Source: Cervus elaphus
Lineage: Eukaryota > Chordata > Mammalia > Artiodactyla > Cervidae
Reading direction: 5' to 3'
NCBI RefSeq assembly: GCF_910594005.1
Contig: NC_057827.1
Location: forward strand, 6,262,001 to 6,326,000
Length of the DNA: 64,000 nucleotides
The position numbers were made by a program, and so were the translations under genes. Below are positions 1-8,193 of this stretch, in pieces (within the stretch, counting starts at the first letter, position 1; each line of letters opens with the position of its first letter). The notes under the pieces were generated by a model that had not been told where the DNA came from, did no database searches, and was given only the letters and a program-made list of their open reading frames with translations.

Positions 1-315
1 CCTTGAAGAGTTGCAATAAGAGAGGCCAAGCAACCAGCCCTGTGGTTTGTTATATGGTGTGTGCACATGCCCCTTGGCCGCCATGTGTCCCCTGGGCCTG
101 GAATTACCTAGGCTCCCTAAGGTTGAGGCCAGTCAGCCGGCCCTGATAGCACCAATGTGTTGGCCCCCTGGCAATGGAGCATCAAGCTTGGAGGCCCATG
201 GTTCTGGTAGAGATTGGTCATCGGTTGGAATACCCAGGCTGACTCAGTGTAGGAGCCAGCAGCTCCCATGGCGCTATGGCAGAGACCTGTGGCATCCAGG
301 GTCTTCCCCTGACAG

Positions 316-450
316 GTCTTCTGAAGTCTTCATGAAAGCATCCTTAGTGATCTGTGTGCACGCGGTCATTTTGCCCACCGTCACCCGGTGGGTGTTCCTG
401 CTTGAGGATTGTCCCTGTGTGTGCCGAGGCCTTGGAGGCTTCAGATTTGG
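316..450 (+). other. Candidate host-RNA exon a (135 nt), repeated in every unit
   Basis: The acceptor is a pyrimidine-rich stretch ending CCCCTGACAG at 315. The donor is TTTGG|GTGAGT at 451, a near-consensus 5' splice site. Both are kept in all units; unit 19 has indels that make it 137 nt (49493-49629). Add 315 to a unit start, minus nothing else, to reach 316-equivalents in clean units (for example 3048-3182 in unit 2). An alternative acceptor, CATCCTTAG at about 340-348, would give a shorter exon. Prediction only. Confidence 0.4.
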
Positions 451-546
451 GTGAGTGACCCTTGGGGCAGGATGAGTCCAATGTGGACCACGCCCTGCAT
501 TATGGGAGCTTTCTGTAGGCTGTGGTCAGTAGCCTGGTCCCTACAG

Positions 547-614
547 GGTGTGGATGTGAGGATAATCTGGCCAGGAAAGGGACCTGTTTCTGTGGGACTG
601 ACCCCTGGATCCTG
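547..614 (+). other. Candidate host-RNA exon b (68 nt), weaker
   Basis: The acceptor GGTCCCTACAG ends at 546 and the donor CCTG|GTACGT starts at 615. The donor is altered in unit 8 (GTACCT near 19737), and a base is missing just upstream of it in unit 18 near 47047. It could be an alternative to exon a or not an exon at all. Confidence 0.25.
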
Positions 615-824
615 GTACGTGAGGAAGTCCAAGTCCCATCCTTACTTTCTGTCAGAGGCCGCCCAATGAGTAGACTGACTGGCAGGAAGAGACGCATGCC
701 TTGAATTCTGCTCCTATTCGAGGGTGCGCTGGGCCGAATCTGGCCTAGTGCCAAGTTCACCTTACTCTGTAGTTCTCTGGGAAACTTTTCTGGTTAGGGT
801 GGAGGTGAACCTTGTGCCAAGGAC

Positions 825-857
825 CCCTGAGCTGTAGTAGTAGCTACAGTCTCAGGG
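825..857 (+). other. Conserved stem-loop in each unit
   Basis: The left arm CCCTGAG-CTGTAG (825-837) pairs with the right arm CTACAG-T-CTCAGGG (844-857). This gives 13 base pairs with one bulged T at 850 and the six-base loop TAGTAG. A further short pairing, TGCC near 815-818 with GGCA near 862-865, could extend it past an internal loop. It is intact in units 1-23 (unit start plus 824 in clean units); unit 24 has a C-to-G change in the left arm. No function is known to me. Confidence 0.6.
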
Positions 858-1429
858 TACGTGGCATTCACACAGATGCTCTGCAAGGTGTCCTTGGGCA
901 GTCAGATTTCTGTGCTTTGGTCAGACATCATGGGTCATGGAGACTGGGAGCCTAGAGCCTACGTCAACAGCCCCTCAGTGAAATTTTGCATGGGGCTGAA
1001 GGAAGATGCCAGGTGTCATCCCCCATGTCGTGGGAGGACAGGAGGTCAGGGCTCCATGACGACGGCATGCGTGTTCAGACTGTAGGGCCTTCCAATGCGG
1101 GCACTGAGACTTTGCTACCTGGGCATATTTCTGGACACACCCCCAACTTGCCGAGAGTGCATTCTTGTTGGTACACCGGGACACAGGCACTCAACCCCAC
1201 ATCGAATCCCCTGCCACCCATGCATGCTGAGTCAGAAAGACACCCACATGACCTTGAGCCTAATTTGCTGCACTGTTTTGAACGGTAGGTCACCAGTTGT
1301 CTGGAAGGGATAGATGTAGTTGGGTTGGAGATACAGGCCTTCCCCCAGTGAAAGCTCTGCATCAGTGTTCCTCAGTGAGAGCCCAAGTCCACATCTCAAG
1401 TGTTCCTGTGCTTTCTGTCCCCTTGTCAG

Positions 1430-1568
1430 GTGCAGTTGCCAGATATGGCTGTCCATGACCCAGGAGACGAAGGTCCGCCCATGAGGCGGCAGCTCAAGGT
1501 GCAAGGGAGTCCGGCAAGAAGTGTGGCGGCCCAGGGTGGTGCCAGGTCCTTTTGGATCACCGAGCACG
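1430..1568 (+). other. Candidate host-RNA exon c; acceptor strong, donor uncertain
   Basis: The acceptor is one of the best in the unit: a long pyrimidine tract running from about 1402 and ending CCCCTTGTCAG at 1429. The 3' end is unclear. Options are CACG|GTACGG at 1569 (139 nt, used here), TTTCAG|GTTTCC at 1609, or GGCT|GTACGT at 1634, which reads GTATGT in units 4, 6, 7, 9, 11, 12 and 23. Any of these would place the snoRNA in the following intron. The segment is CpG-rich. Confidence 0.35.
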
Positions 1569-1778
1569 GTACGGCTTCTCCTGCCCCAAGACGTGTCGTG
1601 AATTTCAGGTTTCCTGGCACTGCCTGAGTGGCTGTACGTATGGAGGGACCGTTCCTCTTGCTGAGAAGCCTGGGGGCTCTGAGTTGCCCCGGCTGCTGGA
1701 GGACTCCCAGGTCACTGGCTCCTCCTTGGAGCGGCGCTGCCTGCCCTGTGGAGGTGGGGAGCCAGCCAGCACGTGCTC

Positions 1779-1871
1779 GGATCGATGACGACACCCTCTC
1801 ATGCATTCCTTGGAAAATCTGAACAAAATGAGTGAGAACTCACTACCGTCTCCTCATCGAAACTGAGGTCC
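1779..1871 (+). ncRNA. SNORD116: Box C/D snoRNA SNORD116, copy 1
   Basis: A 93-nt box C/D snoRNA. The terminal stem is GGATC (1779-1783) with GGTCC (1867-1871). Box C is ATGACGA (1785-1791), D' is CTGA (1819-1822), C' is TGAGTGA (1829-1835) and D is CTGA (1863-1866). The stretches ATTCCTTGGAAAA, CTGAACAAAATGAGTGAG and AACTGAGGTCC agree with the human SNORD116 gene as I recall it. Guide segments would be the bases just 5' of D' (about 1806-1818) and of D (about 1846-1862). SNORD116 is an orphan guide with no accepted rRNA or snRNA target; its loss is the main cause of Prader-Willi features. It acts in the nucleolus with fibrillarin, NOP56, NOP58 and SNU13. Oddity: box C has C where the consensus RUGAUGA has its second U of UGAUGA, in all copies. 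Confidence 0.95.
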
Positions 1872-2139
1872 AGCACGTTGCCTCCCTTGGGGTTAAGGTT
1901 GGGACTGGTTAGCAAGAGGGCTTCTCTGACTGCGTCACACACACGCAAGTAGGAGCCAGGTCCCCACCATTTGCAAGGCTCCCATCTGAGGGTGGGCCGT
2001 GTACAGATGTTCAAGCAGCCTTCTTGGAATGTGGGGTCCATGGTGAAGGGCACTGAGGAGCAGAAGAGGCATCCAGCTTGTCCAGTGGTGGTAGGTGTCG
2101 CCGTAAATCCTGGCATCGGACAGTGAGTACTTCTCTCAG

Positions 2140-2245
2140 AGCGGTGCATTTTATCCTGGTTCCTGCTGCAAGTGTGCTAATTGGGGCTCTCGTGATGTCG
2201 ATTCTGACGCAAGGAAGTTTCTGTGGTGTCTGATTGGAGGCCCAG
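2140..2245 (+). other. Candidate host-RNA exon d (106 nt)
   Basis: The acceptor TTCTCTCAG ends at 2139 and is preceded by a pyrimidine run (TTCTTCTCTCAG in most units). The donor CCCAG|GTGAGATC starts at 2246 and matches the 5' splice consensus very well. An alternative acceptor, CTGCTGCAAG ending at 2172, would give 73 nt. It is the first good exon downstream of the snoRNA, 268 nt past its 3' end. Equivalent positions lie 361-466 bases after each snoRNA start, for example 4870-4975 and 48582-48687. Confidence 0.45.
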
Positions 2246-2385
2246 GTGAGATCTGAGGCCCTCGCCATTGCGGCCCTTTGGGTTGGTGAGATTGCTGAGT
2301 ACCCTGTGGGCTGCAGCGGCTGCAGAGACCTAGGGGAACGGTGACAGTTGTGAAAGCTAATAGGCCTCATTTCTGCCCTTGGCAG

Positions 2386-2508
2386 TTCCTGAGTTGCAAG
2401 TCCTGTCACATGCTTGAGTCTTGGAGGTCGCCATGGACTGTGTTGTGGTCACAGGCCTGCATTCCTCCTGCAGGTTGACCAGAGCCCCAGAGGAGAATGG
2501 TTGGGCAG
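2386..2508 (+). other. Candidate host-RNA exon e (123 nt), best supported
   Basis: The acceptor is a pyrimidine tract ending TTTCTGCCCTTGGCAG at 2385. The donor GGGCAG|GTGAGG starts at 2509. Both are present in every unit. An internal acceptor, CTCCTGCAG ending at 2473, would leave a 35-nt version. In clean units the exon lies 346 to 224 bases before the unit end; unit 16 has lost 3 bp inside it (120 nt, 43362-43481). Units 10, 13, 17 and 18 carry a variant just after the internal acceptor (TTTTCC or TTTCC instead of TTGACC). Confidence 0.5.
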
Positions 2509-2732
2509 GTGAGGAAAAGCGCAGTGTGATTGCCTGGGATGTTATGTCTGCTGAGGCTGCAGGCACTGTCGTTCTGTTCTCACTGATACATAGTGTGGTC
2601 CTTTTGAAGCTGCCCTCAGCTGGGTACAGAGGAGAGGGCATTGCTTGTGCCTGGGAGGCTCAGTGAGAGGTGACCTTTGTGTCCTTGGTGGCCTGCTGCC
2701 AGTAGAAGGACTCCCCAAGTGTATCTTTGGTG

Positions 2733-5461
2733 CCTTGAAGAGTTGCAATAAGAGAGGCCAAGCAACCAGCCCTGTGGTTTGTTATGTGGTGTGTGCACAT
2801 GCCCCTTGGCCGCCATTTGTCCCCTGGGCCTGGAATTACCTAGGCTCCCTAAGGTTGAGGCCAGTCAGCCGGCCCTGATAGCACCAATGTGTTGGCCCCC
2901 TGGCAATGGAGCATCAAGCTTGGAGGCCCATGGTTCTGGTAGAGTTTGGTCATTGGTTGGAATCGCCAGGCTGACTCAGTGTAGGAGCCAGCAGCTCCCA
3001 TGGCGCTATGGCAGAGACCTGTGGCATCCAGGGTCTTCCCCTGACAGGTCTTCTGAAGTCTTCATGAAAGCATCCTTAGTGATCTGTGTGCACGCGGTCA
3101 TTTTGCCCACCGTCATCCTGTGGGTGTTCCTGCTTGAGGATTGTCCCTGTGTGTGCCGAGGCCTTGGAGGCTTCAGATTTGGGTGAGTGACCCTTGGGGC
3201 AGGATGAGTCCAATGTGGACCACGCCCTGCATTATGGGAGCTTTCTGTAGGCTGTGGTCAGTAGCCTGGTCCCTACAGGGTGTGGATGTGAGGATAATCT
3301 GGCCAGGAAAGGGACCTGTTTCTGTGGGACTGACCCCTGGATCCTGGTACGTGAGGAAGTCCAAGTCCCATCCTTACTTTCTGTCAGAGGCCGCCCAATG
3401 AGTAGACTGACTGGCAGGAAGAGACGCATGCCTTGAATTCTGCTCCTATTCGAGGGTGCGCTGGGCCGAATCTGCCCTAGTGCCAAGTTCACCTTACTCT
3501 GTAGTTCTCTGGGAAACTTTTCTGGTTAGGGTGGAGGTGAACCTTGTGCCAAGGACCCCTGAGCTGTAGTAGTAGCTACAGTCTCAGGGTACGTGGCATT
3601 CACACAGATGCTCTGCAAGGTGTCCTTGGGCAATCAGATTTCTGTGCTTTGGTCAGACATCATGGGTCATGGAGACTGGGAGCCTAGAGCCTACATCAAC
3701 AGCCCCTCAGTGAAATTTTGCATGGGGCTGAAGGAAGATGCCAGGTGTCATCCCCCATGTCGTGGGAGGACAGGAGGTCAGGGCTCCATGACGACGGCAT
3801 GGGTGTTCAGACTGTAGGGCCTTCCAATGCGGGCACTGAGACTTTGCTACCTGGGCATATTTCTAAACACACCCCCAACTTGCCAAGAGTGCATTCTTGT
3901 TGGTACACCGGGACAAGGCACTCAACCCCACATCGAATCCCCTGCCGCCCATGCATGCTGAGTCAGAAAGACACCCACATGACCTTGAGCTTAATTTGCT
4001 GCACTCTTTTGAACTTTTTGAACCAGTTGTCTGTAAGGGATAGATGTAGTTGGGTTGAAGATACAGGCCTTCCCCCAGTGAAAGCTCTGCATCAGTGTTC
4101 CTCAGTGAGAGCCCAAGTCCACATCTCAAGTGTTCCTGTGCTTTCTGTCCCCTTGTCAGGTGCAGTTGCCAGATATGGCTGTCCATGACCCAGGAGACGA
4201 AGGTCCGCCCATGAGGCGGCAGCTCAAGGTGCAAGGGAGTCCGGCAAGAAGTGTGGCGGCCCAGGGTGGTGCCAGGTCTTTTTGGATCACCGAGCACGGT
4301 ACGGCTTCTCCTGCCCCAAGACGTGTCGTGAATTTCAGGTTTCCTGGCACTGCCTGAGTGGCTGTACGTATGGAGGGACCGTTCCTCTTGCTGAGAAGCC
4401 TGGGGGCTCTGAGTTGCCCCGGCTGCTGGAGGACTCCCAGGTCACTGGCTCCTCCTTGGAGCGGCGCTGCCTGCCCTGTGGAGGTGGGGAGCCAGCCAGC
4501 ACGTGCTCGGATCGATGACGACACCCTCTCATGCATTCCTTGGAAAATCTGAACAAAATGAGTGAGAACTCACTACCGTCTCCTCATCGAAACTGAGGTC
4601 CAGCACGTTGCCTCCCTTGGGGTTGAGGGTGGGACTGGTTAGCAAGAGGGCTTCTCTGACTGCGTCACACACACGCAAGTAGGAGCCAGGTCCCCACCAT
4701 TTGCGAGGCTCCCATCTGCGGGTGGGCCGTGTACAGATGTTCGAGCGGCCTTCTTGGAATGTGGGGTCCATGGTGAAGGGCACTGAGAAGCAGAAGAGGC
4801 ATCCTGCTTGTCCAGTGGTGGTAGGTGTCGTAGTAGATCCTGGCATCGGACAGTGAGGTCTTCTCTCAGAGCGGTGCATTTTGTCCTGGTTCCTGCTGCA
4901 AGTGTGCTAATTGGGGCTCTCGTGATGTCGATTCTGACGCAAGGAAGTTTCTGTGGTGTCTGATTGGAGGCCCAGGTGAGATCTGAGGCCGTCGCCATTG
5001 CGGCCCTCTTGGTTGTGAGATAACTGAGTACCCTGTGGGCTGCAGCGGCTGCAGAGACCTAGTGGAACGGTGGCAGTTGTGAAAGTTAATAGGCCTCATT
5101 TCTGCCCTTGGCAGTTCCTGAGTTGCAAGTCCTGTCACATGCTTGAGTCTTGGAGGTCGCCATGGACTGTGCTGTGGTCACAGGCCTGCATTGCTCCTGC
5201 AGGTTGACCAGAGCCCCAGAGGAGAATGGTTGGGCAGGTGAGGAAAAGCGCAGTGTGATTGCCTGGGATGTTATGTCTGCTGAGGCTGCAGGCACTGTCG
5301 TTCTGTTCTCACTGATACATAGTGTGGTCCTTTTGAAGCTGCCCTCAGCTGGGTACAGAGGAGAGGGCATTGCTAGTGCCTGGGAGGCTCAGTGAGAGGT
5401 GACCTTTGTGTCCTTGGTGGCCTGCTGCCAGTAGAAGGACTCCCCAAGTGTATCTGTGGTG
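2733..5461 (+). repeat. Repeat unit 2
   Basis: Length 2,729 bp. It has two short replaced patches. Near 4008-4024 the usual AACGGTAGGTCACC is replaced by a TTTTGAAC-like duplication, which removes a donor-like GTAGGT. Near 5005-5028 the usual CCCTTTGGGTTGGTGAGATTG reads differently and is one base shorter. It also has GGGACAAGG near 3911, one base short. Candidate exon a is 3048-3182, d is 4870-4975 and e is 5115-5237. Confidence 0.95.
4509..4601 (+). ncRNA. SNORD116: Box C/D snoRNA SNORD116, copy 2
   Basis: Identical to copy 1 over the 93 nt. Box C 4515-4521, D' 4549-4552, C' 4559-4565, D 4593-4596. Its unit has patches elsewhere, but the snoRNA is untouched. Confidence 0.95.
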
Positions 5462-8193
5462 CCTTGAAGAGTTGCAATAAGAGAGGCCAAGCAACCATCC
5501 CTGTGGTTTGTTATGTGCTGTGTGCACATGCCCCTTGGCCGCCATTTGTCCCCTGGGCCTGGAATTACCTAGGCTCCCTAAGGTTGAGGCCAGTCAGCCG
5601 GCCCTGATAGCACCAATGTGTTGGCCCCCTGGCAATGGAGCATCAAGCTTGGAGGACCATGGTTCTGGTAGAGTTTGGTCATTGGTTGGAATCGCCAGGC
5701 TGACTCAATGTAGGAGCCAGCAGCTCCCATGTCGCTATGGCAGAGACCTGTGGCATCCAGGGTCTTCCCCTGACAGGTCTTCTGAAGTCTTCATGAAAGC
5801 ATCCTTAGTGATCTGTGTGCACGCGGTCATTTTGCCCACCGTCATCCTGTGGGTGTTCCTGCTTGAGGATTGTCCCTGTGTGTGCCGAGGCCTTGGAGGC
5901 TTCAGATTTGGGTGAGTGACCCTTGGGGCAGGATGAGTCCAATGTGGACCACGCCCTGCATTATGGGAGCTTTCTGTAGGCTGTGGTCAGTAGCCTGGTC
6001 CCTACAGGGTGTGGATGTGAGGATAATCTGGCCAGGAAAGGGACCTGTTTCTGTGGGACTGACCCCTGGATCCTGGTACGTGAGGAAGTCCAAGTCCCAT
6101 CCTTACTTTCTGTCAGAGGCCGCCCAATGAGTAGACTGACTGGCAGGAAGAGACGCATGCCTTGAATTCTGCTCCGATTCGAGGGTGCGCTGGGCCGAAT
6201 CTGCCCTAGTGCCAAGTTCACCTTACTCTGTAGTTCTCTGGGAAACTTTTCTGGTTAGGGTGGAGGTGAACCTTGTGCCAAGGACCCCTGAGCTGTAGTA
6301 GTAGCTACAGTCTCAGGGTACGTGGCATTCACACAGATGCTCTGCAAGGTGTCCTTGGGCAGTCAGATTTCTGTGCTTTGGTCAGACATCATGGGTCATG
6401 GAGACTGGGAGCCTAGAGCCTACATCAACAGCCCCTCAGTGAAATTTTGCATGGGGCTGAAGGAAGATGCCAGGTGTCATCCCCCATGTCGTGGGAGGAC
6501 AGGAGGTCAGGGCTCCATGACGACGGCATGGGTGTTCAGACTGTAGGGCCTTCCAATGCGGGCACTGAGACTTTGCTACCTGGGCATATTTCTGGACACA
6601 CCCCCAACTTGCCGAGAGTGCATTCTTGTTGGTACACCGGGACACAGGCACTCAACCCCACATCGAATCCCCTGCCGCCCATGCATGCTGAGTCAGAAAG
6701 ACACCCACATGACCTTGAGCCTAATTTGCTGCACTCTTTTGAACGGTAGGTCACCAGTTGTCTGTAAGGGATGGATGTAGTTGGGTAGCAGATACAGGCC
6801 TTCCCCCAGTGAAAGCTCTGCATCAGTGTTCCTCAGTGAGAGCCCAAGTCCACATCTCAAGTGTTCCTGTGCTTTCTGTCCCCTTGTCAGGTGCAGTTGC
6901 CAGATATGGCTGTCCATGACCCAGGAGACGAAGGTCCGCCCATGAGGCGGCGGCTCGAGGTGCAAGGGAGTCCGGCAAGAAGTGTGGCGGCCCAGGGTGG
7001 TGCCAGGTCTTTTTGGATCACCGAGCACGGTACGGCTTCTCCTGCCCCAAGACGTGTCGTGAATTTCAGGTTTCCTGGCACTGCCTGAGTGGCTGTACGT
7101 ATGGAGGGACCGTTCCTCTTGCTGAGAAGCCTGGGGGCTCTGAGTTGCCCCTGCTGCTGGAGGACTCCCAGGTCACTGGCTCCTCCTTGGAGCGGCGCTG
7201 CCTGCCCTGTGGAGGTGGGGAGCCAGGCAGCACGTGCTCGGATCGATGACGACACCCTCTCATGCATTCCTTGGAAAATCTGAACAAAATGAGTGAGAAC
7301 TCACTACCGTCTCCTCATCGAAACTGAGGTCCAGCACGTTGCCTCCCTTGGGGTTGAGGGTGGGACTGGTTAGCAAGAGAGCTTCTCTGACTGCGTCACA
7401 CACACGCAAGTAGGAGCCAGGTCCCCACCATTTGCGAGGCTCCCATCTGCGGGTGGGCCGTGTACAGATGTTCGAGCGGCCTTCTTGGAATGTGGGGTCC
7501 ATGGTGAAGGGCACTGAGGAGCAGAAGAGGCATCCGGCTTGTCCAGTGGTGGTAGGTGTCGTAGTAGATCCTGGCATCGGACAGTGAGGTCTTCTCTCAG
7601 AGCGGTGCATTTTGTCCTGGTTCCTGCTGCAAGTGTGCTAATTGGGGCTATCGTGATGTCGATTGTGACGCAAGGAAGCTTCTGTGGTGTCTGATTGGAG
7701 GCCCAGGTGAGATCTGAGGCCCTCGCCATTGCGGCCCTTTGGGTTGGTGAGATTGCTGAGTACCCTGTGGGCTGCAGCGGCTGCAGAGACCTAGGGGAAC
7801 GGTGGCAGTTGTGAAAGTTAATAGGCCTCATTTCTGCCCTTGGCAGTTCCTGAGTTGCAAGTCCTGTCACATGCTTGAGTCTTGGAGGTCGCCATGGACT
7901 GTGTTGTGGTCACAGGCCTGCATTGCTCCTGCAGGTTGACCAGAGCCCCAGAGGCGAATGGTTGGGCAGGTGAGGAAAAGCGCAGTGTGATTGCCTGGGA
8001 TGTTATGTCTGCTGAGGCTGCAGGCACTGTCGTTCTGTTTTCACTGATACATAGTGTGGTCCTTTTGAAGCTGCCCTCAGCTGGGTACAGAGGAGAGGGC
8101 ATTGCTTGTGCCTGGGAGGCTCAGTGAGAGGTGACCTTTGTGTCCTTGGTGGCCTGCTGCCAGTAGAAGGACTCCCCAAGGGTATCTTTGGTG
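5462..8193 (+). repeat. Repeat unit 3
   Basis: Length 2,732 bp. Private changes include CATCCCTGTGG near 5497, GTGCTGTG near 5515 and GGGTAGCAGATAC near 6783. From here on most units read GGCGGCTCGAGG in the CpG-rich segment. Candidate exon e is 7847-7969. Confidence 0.95.
7240..7332 (+). ncRNA. SNORD116: Box C/D snoRNA SNORD116, copy 3
   Basis: Consensus 93-nt copy; box C 7246-7252, D' 7280-7283, C' 7290-7296, D 7324-7327. Confidence 0.95.

Larger units (their letters stand above)
1..2732 (+). repeat. Repeat unit 1
   Basis: Length 2,732 bp, used here as the coordinate reference. Together with unit 2 it is among the more divergent copies: for example CACCCGGTGGG near 379-389 where others read CATCCTGTGGG, GCTCAAGG near 1490 where most later units read GCTCGAGG, and a unique TACTTCTCTCAG at the acceptor near 2139. 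It carries the snoRNA at 1779-1871. Outside the snoRNA it holds the candidate exons and the hairpin listed separately, and nothing else I can name. Confidence 0.95.

Noticed and set aside
47..454. Plus-strand open frame of 135 codons at the start of most units
   Set aside because: No known domain, changes do not favour silent sites, stops appear in units 7 and 13 and a frameshift in unit 19. The locus type is non-coding.
900..945. A second box C/D-like element on the minus strand (CATGATGTCTGA near 922-933)
   Set aside because: C and D-like motifs are too close, no terminal stem brackets them, and no guide segment length fits.
1779..1871. SNORD115 or SNORD113/114 as the identity of the snoRNA
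   Set aside because: The central and 3' portions (ATTCCTTGGAAAA, CTGAACAAAATGAGTGAG, AACTGAGGTCC) are those of SNORD116; the SNORD115 guide toward the serotonin 2C receptor mRNA is absent.
2011..2409. Minus-strand open frame of up to 166 codons recurring in most units, overlapping candidate exons d and e
   Set aside because: It recurs only because the unit recurs. It is broken or shortened in units 1, 2, 8 and 21-type variants by substitutions and indels, shows no recognisable domain, and runs against the transcribed strand.
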